Assembly: GCA_019750035.1 (NCBI GenBank)
Contig: JAIEOZ010000190.1
Location: 1-38,566, forward strand
From: Alphaproteobacteria bacterium
GTDB taxonomy: Bacteria; Pseudomonadota; Alphaproteobacteria; UBA9655
Reading direction: 5' to 3'
DNA length: 38,566 nt
Numbering within the stretch: the first letter of the stretch is position 1; each line of letters opens with the position of its first letter. This document shows, in pieces, positions 1 through 9,264 of this stretch. Under the pieces are notes generated by a model. It was not told where the DNA came from and ran no database searches. It saw only the letters and a list, made by a program, of their open reading frames with translations. A program made the position numbers and the translations under genes.

Positions 1-57
1 AGTGGCACCTTCTTAGTTGAATTTCTTAAAAACTGCAAGGGGGAAATCTACTGTGTC

Positions 58-885
58 TTAAGAAACCCTCAATACCCTTTGGGTTTTCATTGAGGAAAGA
101 TTAACGTTTCGAATGTGAGAGACGGTGCCACCACGAGCGACTCTTCGAACTTCTGTTTTAGGAGGATGAGTTGCTGCCTTTACTAACTGTAATGTTTTAC
201 CAGTGGCAAAACGATGAATGTGCTTGGTTGGAGAAGAACCTAAGCGACTCTCTGCAAGGTAAACCCTTTCAGATTTTTTTTCTTGATGCCATGCTGCAAG
301 AACACTTTTTCGATAGGGGATATGATGGGTAGGATTGGCAGAATGATAATGAGCAACAGCTGTGTGCCAGGAGGCGCGTTCATTTTTCAATCTTGCCAGA
401 AAGTGAGCTGCGTAGGCCACGTTTTTAGCAGGATCAAACGCTTCACTTAAAGTTCGAAAAGCATCGGGATGATAATAAAGATTAACCTGCATACACCCCA
501 CATCAATGCTTTTAATGCCTTTGTTCTGCATCTTGATGACGGCAGCAATGGCGGCTTGTTTTGTCGGGAAAAAATAGCCTTGACCTTGCGCATTTATGGT
601 CCAAGGCCACGCGACGATGCGGCCTGTTTCATCCTTACGACCGGATTCAACTTTTGAAATAGCATGTAAAAGTCCTTCAGGAATACGATGCGTTTTTTCA
701 TACTGAGTAATATGAGTCGCACAACTGTTACTGCTGTAACTGTCGCCCATCAACGCTAAAAAAACAAAAACCACCCACAGTGAGGTCACTAAAAGAGTTA
801 ATTTACATAAAGGCCATAAAGGGGTAATCATTCTTTTTTTCCAATATAAATCATTCTTATCCCTTATGCATAGGACAGAATACAT
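58..885 (-). CDS. Secreted or membrane-anchored lytic transglycosylase (SLT fold)
   Basis: This probably cleaves peptidoglycan glycan strands in the periplasm. A hydrophobic segment at about residues 25-47 acts as a signal or anchor. The SLT-like core follows: AISKVESGR with the likely catalytic Glu at residue 80, then WPWTINAQGQG, then GCMQVN at about 130-135 and a VAHYHSA motif near 166-173. The combination of WPWT, GCMQVN and the HPDAF block matches a transglycosylase family I know from Rhodospirillales-type alphaproteobacteria. The C-terminal 80 residues are basic and look disordered. The start is uncertain: neither the first ATG nor the Met at residue 19 (position 831) has a convincing ribosome binding site, and the Met at 831 places the hydrophobic segment closer to the N terminus. 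The gene is transcribed away from the methyltransferase gene. Such enzymes often make wall openings for secretion machines or pili, but that role is not shown here. Confidence 0.85.
   Translation of the reverse strand: MYSVLCIRDKNDLYWKKRMITPLWPLCKLTLLVTSLWVVFVFLALMGDSYSSNSCATHITQYEKTHRIPEGLLHAISKVESGRKDETGRIVAWPWTINAQGQGYFFPTKQAAIAAVIKMQNKGIKSIDVGCMQVNLYYHPDAFRTLSEAFDPAKNVAYAAHFLARLKNERASWHTAVAHYHSANPTHHIPYRKSVLAAWHQEKKSERVYLAESRLGSSPTKHIHRFATGKTLQLVKAATHPPKTEVRRVARGGTVSHIRNVNLSSMKTQRVLRVS
67..95 (-). terminator. Stem-loop overlapping the 3' end of the transglycosylase gene
   Basis: CCTCAAT pairs with ATTGAGG (7 bp), and inside it ACCC pairs with GGGT around a TTT loop. The stem lies within the last codons of the minus-strand gene and is followed on that strand by GTTTCTTAA, which is only a weak U tract. 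It may act as a terminator or a 3'-end stabiliser. Confidence 0.35.
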
Positions 886-1161
886 TACTAAATCGTTAAC
901 AAAGATGAAAGGAAGAATTAAAACTAATTTTTAGCTATTTCGGTATAAGTGGTTATAATTAAAATTATATTTTTATTTTTTTATAAATCTAAACCATAAA
1001 TCATGTTTTTTTATCATTAATAAAGTATTAGTTAAGTCTTAAAAAATTTTTAGAGAGGAGGAACTCAGGAGGGTTAAAATCGTCAAAGAAATAGGCTTCA
1101 CTATCATCAGAAGACATGTATACCCTATGAGAAGAAAGTTAATCTTGGATTCTATGGTTCA

Positions 1162-1929
1162 ATGACCCGTCTTTTAAAAGTTTCGCAAGCGTTTTCTCGA
1201 GCAGCGAAAAGTTATGATTGCCACGCTCTGATTCAAAATTTTGTTGCTCAAAGACTAGCAAAAAAAATCTTTAATCAGGTAGATTCCTCATTAGGGGATG
1301 TTTTGGAAGTCGGGTGTGGTACAGGAATTTTGAGTCAACATTTGGCTTCAAAAGCTGCTTTTTACGTTTTGACAGATATTTCTCTTGCCCTTTTGCAAAA
1401 GGCTGAAGAAAAAGTGAGGAATGCACAGGTTATTCCTTTGGTTGTTGATGGGGAGCATCCTTGTTTTACGGCGTCTTTTGATCTTATCATTTCAAATCTG
1501 GCGCTTCACTGGTTCCAAGATCCGAAAGCAGCTCTTACCCGTCTCACAGCATGCTTAAAACCAGGGGGAAGCCTTTATATCAGTATATTGGGGAACAACA
1601 CGTTTCATGAATGGAGAACGGCTTCTAGTCTGGTTGAAGCCCCTTGCGGTGCTTTAGATTTTATTACCTTCGGCCAGCTCAAAAATTGGCTTCCTCTTTC
1701 AGGAACTCGTCTTGTGGAAGAAGAATGGGTAACTGTCAAGCCTGCAAATGCGCTTGAATTTTTGCGCAGTTTAAAAGCGATGGGAGGGGGGGTGCCCCAT
1801 CCTGGTCATCGTCCTTTACCCTATAAAATCTTTAAAGAAGTGATGGATGTTTATAATCAAAACCCACAGGTATCTTGTCAGATTTTGTATGGGATCTATC
1901 AGCGGCCTGAAAAAATGCAAGAAGAATGA
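1162..1929 (+). CDS. BioC-like SAM-dependent methyltransferase
   Basis: This is a class I methyltransferase of the BioC/NDUFAF5 type. SAM-binding motif I is VLEVGCGTG at residues 47-55. A SNLALHW motif near 110 is typical of malonyl-ACP O-methyltransferases and of the related mitochondrial assembly factor family. The N-terminal FSRAAKSYD segment is also usual for this family, and 255 residues is its normal length. BioC would methylate malonyl-ACP to start biotin synthesis, but no other bio gene is present in the window, so the substrate is open. The ATG overlaps the stop of a possible 12-codon leader frame (1127-1165). The gene contains a run of seven G at 1786-1792 inside an in-frame Gly-Gly-Gly. 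The cytochrome c gene follows 66 bp downstream on the same strand. Confidence 0.8.
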   Translation: MTRLLKVSQAFSRAAKSYDCHALIQNFVAQRLAKKIFNQVDSSLGDVLEVGCGTGILSQHLASKAAFYVLTDISLALLQKAEEKVRNAQVIPLVVDGEHPCFTASFDLIISNLALHWFQDPKAALTRLTACLKPGGSLYISILGNNTFHEWRTASSLVEAPCGALDFITFGQLKNWLPLSGTRLVEEEWVTVKPANALEFLRSLKAMGGGVPHPGHRPLPYKIFKEVMDVYNQNPQVSCQILYGIYQRPEKMQEE

Positions 1930-1995
1930 CTACCATCTTTTTTCAGAGCTCTGTATAGTAATCAAAGTTTTGTGGGTTAAAAAACAACAGGGAAG

Positions 1996-2670
1996 ATGGA
2001 TAGTTTTGAATTTAACAAAATGGTTGCCGCGATTCTTATTGCCCTGCTTACGGTTAAAGGGGCTAGTTTGATTTCTGAGATTCTTATTCATCCTCATATG
2101 CTTAAAGAAAATGTTTTTAAAATTGCAGGTGTTGAAGCAACGCAAACGGCTGATGGAGGATCTGCACAACCCAAAGGACCAGCCCCTATTGAACCTTTGT
2201 TGGCAAGTGCGAGTGCTGAAAAAGGAGCACAGGTTTTTAAAAAGTGTGCCAGCTGCCATACCATTGATGCAGGGGGGGCCAATCGAGTAGGGCCCAATCT
2301 TCATAATATTGTTGGAGCGCAAAGAGCCAAGCACCCCGGCTATGCTTATTCTCAAGCCATGGAGCAAAAAGGCGGCAGCTGGAGCTACGATGACTTGAAT
2401 ATCTATTTATATAATCCACGTCATTTTGTCCCTGGAACCAAGATGTCCTTTGCGGGTATTAAGGATGATAAAGAACGAGCCGACTTAATTGCTTATTTAC
2501 GTCAAGAAACAGATAATCCGCCCCCTATCCCTGATGCTCCTGCAGCATCGCCTGGGACACCAGCAGAAAAGCCAGCTGCTTTGGCTCCTACTTCTTCAGC
2601 CGCTGTACCACCCATCTCCGCGTCTCCAGTAGCCCCTGAACACTCCCCTCCACAAGAGAATAAACGTTAA
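1996..2670 (+). CDS. Membrane-anchored c-type cytochrome (CycM-like)
   Basis: This is a monohaem electron carrier tethered to the inner membrane and facing the periplasm. An uncleaved N-terminal hydrophobic helix (about residues 9-31) is followed by a linker. The haem-binding CASCH motif is at 84-88, with VGPNLHNIVG just after it. The sixth ligand is probably Met130 in GTKMSFAGI. A C-terminal tail from about residue 172 is rich in Pro, Ala and Ser. The core matches class I cytochrome c-552/CycM proteins, which carry electrons from the bc1 complex to terminal oxidases. AGGGAAG lies just before the ATG. The yejA gene begins 21 bp downstream, so the two may share a transcript although their functions are unrelated. 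Confidence 0.9.
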   Translation: MDSFEFNKMVAAILIALLTVKGASLISEILIHPHMLKENVFKIAGVEATQTADGGSAQPKGPAPIEPLLASASAEKGAQVFKKCASCHTIDAGGANRVGPNLHNIVGAQRAKHPGYAYSQAMEQKGGSWSYDDLNIYLYNPRHFVPGTKMSFAGIKDDKERADLIAYLRQETDNPPPIPDAPAASPGTPAEKPAALAPTSSAAVPPISASPVAPEHSPPQENKR

Positions 2671-2691
2671 AATGATGAGGAACCTTTTAAA

Positions 2692-4515
2692 ATGAAATTA
2701 TTAAGATTATGTTTACTAAGTTTATTTGTTCTTCCTTTTTCCTTCCTTCATGCTGACAATTCCCCCTCTTCTCCCTCTCAACCCAGTCATGGAATTGCTA
2801 TTTTTGGGGACCTTAAATACCCTGAAAATTTTACTCATTTTGAGTATACCAATCCAGAGGCGCCTAAAGGGGGAGTGATAAAAGGGGCGGCTTTTGGAAG
2901 TTTTGATAGCTTTAATCCTTTCGTGATTAAGGGAAATTCAGCTGCTGGATCGGGCCTTATCCATTGCTCTTTACTTGAAATCGCATCAGATGAGCCTTTT
3001 TCATTATATGGCTATTTAGCTGAAAAGGTAGAGGAGGCGCCTGACCATAAAAGCGTGACCTTTACCCTTAACAAAAATGCTAAATTTTCCGATGGGACAC
3101 CTGTGACAGTCGATGATGTGATTTTCTCGTTCCAGACGTTAGTTAAAAAAGCAATTCCTCTTTTTGCTCAGTACTATAAAGACGTTAAAGCGGTGGAAAA
3201 GGGGGGACCTGATCAAGTCAGATTTGTCTTTTCAACAGATAAAAATCGCGAACTTCCGGCAATCTTGGGGCAATTGGTCGTGTTTTCAAAAAACTATTAT
3301 ACAAAACATGACTTTGAAAAAGCGGATTTAACCCCACCTGTTGGGTGTGGACCTTATAAAATTGCAACCTTTCAACCAGGCCAATCGGTCATTTATGAGC
3401 GCATTCCAGGATGGTGGGGAGAAAATATTCCTTCTCAAAAAGGTCAATATAACTTTGACATAACGTATATCTATTATCGAGACCAAACCGTTCTTTTTGA
3501 AGCTTTTAAGGCAGGAGATCATGATTTCCGCGTGGAAAACATCGCCAAAAATTGGGCTCAAGGCTATGATCTTCCTGCGGTGAAAGAAGGAAAACTGGTC
3601 CGCAAGGAAATTCCCAATAAGTTACCCCAGGGCATGGCGATAATGGTTATGAATACTCGCAAGCCCCTTTTTAAAAATCGGAAGGTTCGAGAAGCCCTTG
3701 CAAAGGCCTTTGACTTTGAGTGGGCTAATAAAAATCTTTTTTTTAATGCGTATACCCGAAGCTTAAGCTACTTTAGCAACTCTGATATGGCTTCATCTGG
3801 GCTTCTTGAAGGGGAAGAGCTCAGTATTTTGGAGCCTTTTAGAGACAAACTGCCTCCTGAGGTTTTTTCAGAAGAATTTAAGCTTCCGATCACAAATGGG
3901 ATGGGGAATGATCGAAAAGTCACCGCAGAAGTTGATAAGTTATTGAAAGCAGAAGGGTGGGTTGTCAAAAATGGCAAGAGAGTAAATGAAAAAACGGGAG
4001 AGCCTTTTGTTTTCGAATTTTTATTGAATGACCCTACGTATGATCGACTTGTGTCTGTGCTGCAACGCAATCTTGCGGCCTTGGGTATTGAGATAACGAC
4101 TCGGACCGTTACCCCATCCCAATATATTCAAAAAACAACAAATTTTGATTATGATATGATCATGGCCATCATTCCTGAAACTGAAACACCCGGCAATGAG
4201 CAGCGTGAGTATTGGCAATCGAAATATGCAGATTTGAAAGATGGGCGAAATTATTCAGGCATAAAAGATCCTGTTGTTGATCAACTCGTTGACCTTGTGA
4301 TTGATTCCCCAGACAGACCGATCCTTCGGACTCGTGTTCATGCGCTTGATCGTGTGTTACTTTGGAACTATTACGGTATTCCAGGATATCATAGCAAAGT
4401 CACGCGAATTGCGTACTGGAACAAGTTTGGGATGCCTGAAAAAAAGCCTAAAGATGGTGTTGGTCTTTATAGCTGGTGGGTAGATCCTGTGCTTGAGAAA
4501 AAGCTACAAAGGTAA
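2692..4515 (+). CDS. yejA: Periplasmic oligopeptide-binding protein of the YejABEF importer
   Basis: This is the solute-binding component (SBP family 5) that delivers peptides to the YejB/YejE channel. YejABEF systems import oligopeptides and, in enterobacteria, microcin C. A signal peptide covers about residues 1-21 (KLLRLCLLSLFVLPF, likely cleaved after LHA). The mature protein begins with the YejA-type block HGIAIFGDLKYP, then FTHFEYTNPEAPKGG, then a long family-5 body with FSDGTPVTVDDVIFSF near 130. The 607-residue length is normal for YejA. GAGGAA lies upstream of the ATG. The permease gene begins 6 bp after the stop, so these genes form one operon. The subfamily assignment rests on the sequence and on the yejB-yejE-yejF order. 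Confidence 0.92.
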   Translation: MKLLRLCLLSLFVLPFSFLHADNSPSSPSQPSHGIAIFGDLKYPENFTHFEYTNPEAPKGGVIKGAAFGSFDSFNPFVIKGNSAAGSGLIHCSLLEIASDEPFSLYGYLAEKVEEAPDHKSVTFTLNKNAKFSDGTPVTVDDVIFSFQTLVKKAIPLFAQYYKDVKAVEKGGPDQVRFVFSTDKNRELPAILGQLVVFSKNYYTKHDFEKADLTPPVGCGPYKIATFQPGQSVIYERIPGWWGENIPSQKGQYNFDITYIYYRDQTVLFEAFKAGDHDFRVENIAKNWAQGYDLPAVKEGKLVRKEIPNKLPQGMAIMVMNTRKPLFKNRKVREALAKAFDFEWANKNLFFNAYTRSLSYFSNSDMASSGLLEGEELSILEPFRDKLPPEVFSEEFKLPITNGMGNDRKVTAEVDKLLKAEGWVVKNGKRVNEKTGEPFVFEFLLNDPTYDRLVSVLQRNLAALGIEITTRTVTPSQYIQKTTNFDYDMIMAIIPETETPGNEQREYWQSKYADLKDGRNYSGIKDPVVDQLVDLVIDSPDRPILRTRVHALDRVLLWNYYGIPGYHSKVTRIAYWNKFGMPEKKPKDGVGLYSWWVDPVLEKKLQR

Positions 4516-4521
4516 CCGTTC

Positions 4522-5628
4522 ATGATTTCCTATTTAATAAGACGGCTTTTGCTTATTATTCCAACGCTTTTTGGGATTATGGTCATTAATTTCATCATTA
4601 TCCAAGCCGCTCCCGGAGGACCGGTGGAGCAAATGATTGCCAAAATTCGCGGGAATAACGTGGATGCCACAGCCCGTTTGAGCGGGTCAGGGGCGGAAAC
4701 AACCCAAGCCCTAGAACAGTTTGGTGAATCCCATCTTTATGAGTCTAAGTATCGGGGCGCTCAGGGCCTGGATCCTGAATTCATTAAAAAACTTGAGAAG
4801 ATGTTTGGGTTTGATAAACCTCCCCTTGAACGGTTTCTTTTGATGATAAAAAATTACCTGACCTTTAATTTTGGCGAAAGTTACTTTAAGGATCGTTCCG
4901 TCATTGGATTGATTATTGAAAGAATGCCTGTTTCTATCAGCATTGGTGTTTGGACAGTCCTCCTGATCTATTTGATTTCCATTCCGTTAGGTATTCGTAA
5001 AGCGGTGCTGGATGGGTCTCCTTTTGATATCTGGTCAAGTGCAATCGTGATTATAGGATATGCTATTCCTAGCTTTTTATTCGCCATTCTCCTCATCGTT
5101 CTTTTTGCAGGAGGCAGTTTTTGGTCAATTTTTCCCTTACGTGGACTTGTCTCTGATAATTGGCATCAATTGGACTTAGGCTGGAAAATCCTTGATTATT
5201 TATGGCATATGGTGCTCCCCATTACGGCTTTGGTGATTAGTGGATTTGCAAGCCTTACCCTGCTCACGAAGAATTCATTCTTAGAAGAAATTAATAAACA
5301 GTATGTGACGACAGCGCGCGCTAAAGGGTTAACAGAGCGACGTGTTCTTTTAGGCCATGTTTTTCGTAATGCGATGCTTATTGTGATTGCTGGCATGCCC
5401 TCTGTACTCATTCTTATTTTCTTTACAGGGTCTCTCCTGATTGAAGTTATTTTTTCCTTGGAAGGTCTTGGGCTTTTGGGGTATGAGTCAGTGATTAATC
5501 GAGATTATCCCGTTGTGTTTGGCACGTTATATATTTTTACCCTTTTAGGGCTTTTATTACATATTATGGGAGATATGACCTATACTTTTGTGGATCCGCG
5601 CATTGATTTTGAGCGAAGGATGGGATAA
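4522..5628 (+). CDS. yejB: Peptide ABC transporter permease YejB
   Basis: This is one of the two inner-membrane channel subunits. The N terminus ([19 protein letters not shown]) is typical of OppB/DppB/YejB permeases, followed by [11 protein letters not shown] roughly 100-residue periplasmic insert precedes the BPD_transp_1 domain (about 130-365). The cytoplasmic EAA-type loop is visible as [23 protein letters not shown]. The C-terminal [10 protein letters not shown] motif is also family-typical. At 368 residues it is close to the usual YejB size. Its stop codon overlaps the yejE start by one base (TAATG), which implies translational coupling. Confidence 0.92.
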   Translation: MISYLIRRLLLIIPTLFGIMVINFIIIQAAPGGPVEQMIAKIRGNNVDATARLSGSGAETTQALEQFGESHLYESKYRGAQGLDPEFIKKLEKMFGFDKPPLERFLLMIKNYLTFNFGESYFKDRSVIGLIIERMPVSISIGVWTVLLIYLISIPLGIRKAVLDGSPFDIWSSAIVIIGYAIPSFLFAILLIVLFAGGSFWSIFPLRGLVSDNWHQLDLGWKILDYLWHMVLPITALVISGFASLTLLTKNSFLEEINKQYVTTARAKGLTERRVLLGHVFRNAMLIVIAGMPSVLILIFFTGSLLIEVIFSLEGLGLLGYESVINRDYPVVFGTLYIFTLLGLLLHIMGDMTYTFVDPRIDFERRMG

Positions 5629-6653
5629 TGGCGTTCTCACCTCTTACAAAGCGACGTCTCCATCAATTTAAAGTTAATAAAAGGGGCTATATTTCCTTCT
5701 GGATTTTTTTGGTTCTCTTCTTCCTTACGCTTTTTGCTGAGTTTATTGCGAATGATAAACCTCTGCTTGTTCGCTATAATGAGCATACCTATTTTCCTAT
5801 TTTTCAAGAATACCCCGAAACAACCTTTGGGGGGGAATTTGAAACAGAAGCTAATTATCGAGATCCTTTTGTTCGAGACTTAATTGATAAAAAGGGGTGG
5901 ATGATTTGGCCCATGATTCCTTATAGCTATAATACGGTCAATTATGATTTACCCGTACCCGCGCCAGCACCTCCCTCAAAAGAAAATTGGTTAGGAACAG
6001 ATGACCAGGGTCGAGATGTGCTGGCACGCTTGATTTATGGGTTCCGTATATCTGTTTTGTTTGGACTGACATTAACTCTCTTTAGTTCGTTAATTGGAGT
6101 GGCAGCAGGAGCTGTGCAGGGGTATTTCGGAGGAATAACGGATCTTGTTTTCCAAAGGTTTATGGAAATATGGTCTGGTATGCCTGTCTTGTATTTATTG
6201 ATTATCCTGGCAAGCTTGGTCCAACCCAATTTTTGGTGGATCTTAGGGTTGATGTTGCTTTTTAGTTGGATGGCTTTAGTGCCTGTCGTTCGAGCCGAAT
6301 TTTTAAGGGCACGAAATCTTGATTATGTCAGAGCAGCGCGAGCTCTAGGTCTTGCAACACCGCGCATTATTACTCGCCATGTGCTACCCAATGCAATGGT
6401 TGCCACCCTCACATTTGTACCTTTTATCCTGAATGGATCTATTGCAATATTAACCTCGCTTGATTTTTTAGGGTTTGGGCTTCCTCTTGGATCACCTTCG
6501 CTGGGTGAAATGATCAATCAAGGAAAAAATAATCTTCAAGCTCCCTGGCTTGGAATAACAGCTTTTGCGGTTCTTGCATTGATGTTAACTCTTTTAATAT
6601 TTATTGGGGAAGCTGTGCGAGATGCCTTTGATCCTCGGAAGGCAAACTTATGA
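5628..6653 (+). CDS. yejE: Peptide ABC transporter permease YejE
   Basis: This is the second permease subunit of the YejABEF importer. The protein has an N-terminal membrane segment (about residues 21-40), a long periplasmic stretch characteristic of YejE that ends in NWLGTDDQGRDVLAR, and then the transport domain. The EAA loop is YVRAARALGLATPRIITRHVLPN and the C terminus is VRDAFDPRKA, both typical of OppC-type subunits. The start overlaps the yejB stop, and the stop overlaps the yejF start by four bases (ATGA), so the three genes are tightly coupled. A run of seven G occurs in frame at 5829-5835. Confidence 0.92.
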   Translation: MAFSPLTKRRLHQFKVNKRGYISFWIFLVLFFLTLFAEFIANDKPLLVRYNEHTYFPIFQEYPETTFGGEFETEANYRDPFVRDLIDKKGWMIWPMIPYSYNTVNYDLPVPAPAPPSKENWLGTDDQGRDVLARLIYGFRISVLFGLTLTLFSSLIGVAAGAVQGYFGGITDLVFQRFMEIWSGMPVLYLLIILASLVQPNFWWILGLMLLFSWMALVPVVRAEFLRARNLDYVRAARALGLATPRIITRHVLPNAMVATLTFVPFILNGSIAILTSLDFLGFGLPLGSPSLGEMINQGKNNLQAPWLGITAFAVLALMLTLLIFIGEAVRDAFDPRKANL

Positions 6654-8254
6654 TAAAACCTTTGTTATCCGTTGAGAATTTGAGTGTTCACTTCCGACAG
6701 GGCGACACAGTTATTGAAGCTGTGAAGTCCGTTTCGTTTACCCTTAATCCGCATGAAACTTTAGCGCTTGTGGGGGAAAGTGGATCGGGAAAGTCAGTAA
6801 CGGCCCTATCTATTCTTCAACTTTTGCCTTACCCAAAGGCATCTCACCCCATAGGTCATGTTTATTTTCAAGGACATGATTTAGTGGGGGCAGGGGAGGG
6901 GTATCTGCGTGAGATTCGTGGCAATAAAATTGCTATGATCTTTCAAGAGCCCATGACGTCTTTGAATCCTCTGCATACGGTTGAAAAACAAATTGGAGAA
7001 GTTTTACAAATTCATAAAGGCTTAACAGGGGAGGTGGCTCGCAAGCGTTGTCTTGAAGTTCTTGAAATGGCAGGATTTAAAGACGGGAAGTCCCGTCTAC
7101 AAGCTTATCCTCATCAACTTTCTGGTGGTCAACGACAACGAGTTATGGTCGCTATGGCCCTTGCTTGTGAGCCGCAAATCCTCATTGCAGATGAGCCAAC
7201 AACCGCTTTGGATGTCACAATTCAGGCTAAGCTCTTAGATCTTTTGAAAAAGCTTCAAAAAAAACTGGGCATGGCCATGCTCCTGATTACCCATGACTTA
7301 GGAATCGTGCGGAAAATGGCAGATCGTATTGTCGTAATGAAAGATGGTAATGTGGTCGAGGAAGGAGATATAGAAGCCGTTTTTGCTTCTCCTGCTTCCC
7401 CTTATACCCGCCGTCTTATTCATTCTTTCCCCAAAGGAGAGGCTGTTCCTGTCTCTCCTGACACACCTCTCTTGCTTAAAGCCGATAATCTGAAGGTTCA
7501 CTTTGATATTCGTGAAGGCATTCTTCGAAGAAAGGTTGGAGACATTAATGCCGTTGATGATGTGAGCTTTAGCTTAAAGGAAGGTCATACTTTGGGGATT
7601 GTTGGGGAAAGTGGATCAGGAAAGACAACCCTTGCCATGGCCCTCTTGCGGCTTGAAAAAAGTCAAGGAATCATTAGCTTTAAAGGTCAAGAAATTCAAG
7701 ATTTTTCTCGAAAAGCTCTCCGTGCTTTGCGACGAGAAATACAGGTTGTTTTCCAAGATCCTTACGGCTCATTGAGTCCACGAATGAGCGTAGGACAAAT
7801 TGTTGCGGAAGGGCTTGAGATTCATAAGCTGGCGAAAACAATGGAATTAAAAGATCTTCAAGTGATCCAAGCTCTTATGGAAGTCGGACTTGATCCTGAG
7901 GCTCGCCACCGCTATCCTCATGAATTTTCTGGGGGACAACGTCAACGTATTGCTATCGCTCGTGCGATTGTCTTAAAACCAAAGCTTCTCATCTTAGATG
8001 AACCAACATCTGCTTTGGATCGATCCGTACAAGTGGATGTTATTGACTTACTCCGAAAATTGCAAACGAGCCATAAGCTTGCTTATCTTTTTATTAGTCA
8101 TGATTTAGCTATTGTGCGAGCCATTAGTCATGATGTTTTGGTGATGAAAAAAGGGAGAATTGTGGAACGTGGTTCAACAGCGTCTATCTTTATGTCTCCT
8201 CAAAAGTCTTATACAAAATCTCTGATTAAAGCAGCTTTTGACTTGAAATTTTAA
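6650..8254 (+). CDS. yejF: Peptide ABC transporter double ATPase YejF
   Basis: This cytoplasmic protein carries two complete ABC ATPase domains that power the YejB/YejE channel. Domain 1 has Walker A GESGSGKS near 44-51, the signature LSGGQRQRV and Walker B ILIADEP. Domain 2 begins near residue 280 and has GESGSGKT, FSGGQRQRI and LLILDEP. Both halves retain their catalytic motifs, so both sites look active. The length (534 residues) is normal for fused YejF. It is the last gene of the operon. No convincing terminator hairpin follows, only T-rich sequence before the convergent gene at 8317. Confidence 0.93.
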   Translation: MIKPLLSVENLSVHFRQGDTVIEAVKSVSFTLNPHETLALVGESGSGKSVTALSILQLLPYPKASHPIGHVYFQGHDLVGAGEGYLREIRGNKIAMIFQEPMTSLNPLHTVEKQIGEVLQIHKGLTGEVARKRCLEVLEMAGFKDGKSRLQAYPHQLSGGQRQRVMVAMALACEPQILIADEPTTALDVTIQAKLLDLLKKLQKKLGMAMLLITHDLGIVRKMADRIVVMKDGNVVEEGDIEAVFASPASPYTRRLIHSFPKGEAVPVSPDTPLLLKADNLKVHFDIREGILRRKVGDINAVDDVSFSLKEGHTLGIVGESGSGKTTLAMALLRLEKSQGIISFKGQEIQDFSRKALRALRREIQVVFQDPYGSLSPRMSVGQIVAEGLEIHKLAKTMELKDLQVIQALMEVGLDPEARHRYPHEFSGGQRQRIAIARAIVLKPKLLILDEPTSALDRSVQVDVIDLLRKLQTSHKLAYLFISHDLAIVRAISHDVLVMKKGRIVERGSTASIFMSPQKSYTKSLIKAAFDLKF

Positions 8255-8316
8255 ATGTTTTTTCTATTTCTTGATTTTTTCTTGTTCAATGGAAGATTCA
8301 TTAGATTGATCTCAAC

Positions 8317-8994
8317 TTATTTTTGTTGGATATTTGGAGAATGAATTCGTGAATAAATTTGCTTCTCTGCGGACAAAAACCTATCTAAAAAAACTGAATT
8401 TTCATCATGATATCCTGGATAATAAGGGTTTAGGTAGCTTGGATAATAAAAAAAGGGATTGAAATATTTTCCTAAAATATCTCTTTCAAGGATGAACAAG
8501 CTACGAATTTCAATGTTTAAATATGTTTGAAATTTTGGTAAGGTCACATTCCCAAAAAATTTTTGTTTGGTAAAGTATGATTTTCCTAAATAATCTATAC
8601 TTGTGGGTAATTCCGAGTGCGCGTGAAAGTGCTTCGTTGAAAAGTCATGAGGAGGAGAGGGGACAACAGAAAAATTGTTGTGTGGAGGAAATACTATTGA
8701 TGGTGGTATAGACTTTATTTCTGATGATTGTTCTTGTGGCAAAGAATCTTCAACTACGCTCGTGTCCAATGGAATATCTTTTTCTTTCCTCTCTTTTATC
8801 GTAGATGGACTGCTACTTACTCTTTTTCTGTGCCCTACCTGATGTGGAGGAGAAGGAATGACTTGAAAATGTTCAGGTTGATGACTATTAGAATCAATGT
8901 TTGATGAAGAAGCTCTACAGCTTATATAAAATATAGACGGAGTTAAAAAAAAGAGCAAACAAATGGTAAGCATAAAAAATATTTTTGTTTTCAT
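8317..8994 (-). CDS. Unrecognised exported protein with repeated Pro-Ser-Pro-Pro-His motifs
   Basis: I do not recognise this 225-residue protein. It has a strong N-terminal hydrophobic signal (residues 5-24). A Cys at about residue 26 follows ISC, but the lipobox is imperfect, so it could be a lipoprotein or a secreted protein. The middle is Ser/Pro/His-rich and apparently disordered, and it contains two similar motifs, VIPSPPH near 46 and VVPSPPH near 111. The C-terminal third is rich in Tyr, Phe and Asn and could fold. The gene is AT-rich and stands alone between convergent yejF and a 270-bp intergenic stretch. Signal, composition and an uninterrupted frame support a real gene. Its function is unknown. 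Confidence 0.6.
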   Translation of the reverse strand: MKTKIFFMLTICLLFFLTPSIFYISCRASSSNIDSNSHQPEHFQVIPSPPHQVGHRKRVSSSPSTIKERKEKDIPLDTSVVEDSLPQEQSSEIKSIPPSIVFPPHNNFSVVPSPPHDFSTKHFHAHSELPTSIDYLGKSYFTKQKFFGNVTLPKFQTYLNIEIRSLFILERDILGKYFNPFFYYPSYLNPYYPGYHDENSVFLDRFLSAEKQIYSRIHSPNIQQK

Positions 8995-9264
8995 TTTTTT
9001 CGCTATCTATATCAAATTGCTTAATTTATGTTTTTTATTATAGCAAATAAATAATGAAAAAATAATGAAAAAATCAAATTTTCATTTTTCTTCAAGTTTT
9101 TCGAGAATTTGGGTATAAAAATTAACACGATTTAGGCTAAAGGAATTGACTATTACTCCGTCCAGCGTGTAGCCCAATCCAAAGTTAAGATATTATATTT
9201 AATAATAAATTAAATCATTTTATGTAGTATTTATTTTTACCTATAAACAGAAAGGAACACTAGC

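Noticed and set aside
954-959. TATAAT with TTAGCT 17 bases upstream, before the methyltransferase gene
   Set aside because: The -35 match is poor, the leader would be near 200 bases and the DNA is very AT-rich, so a chance match is likely.
1930-2367. A 145-codon minus-strand frame opposite the cytochrome c gene
   Set aside because: It is antisense to a gene with an intact CASCH haem site and has no recognisable protein features.
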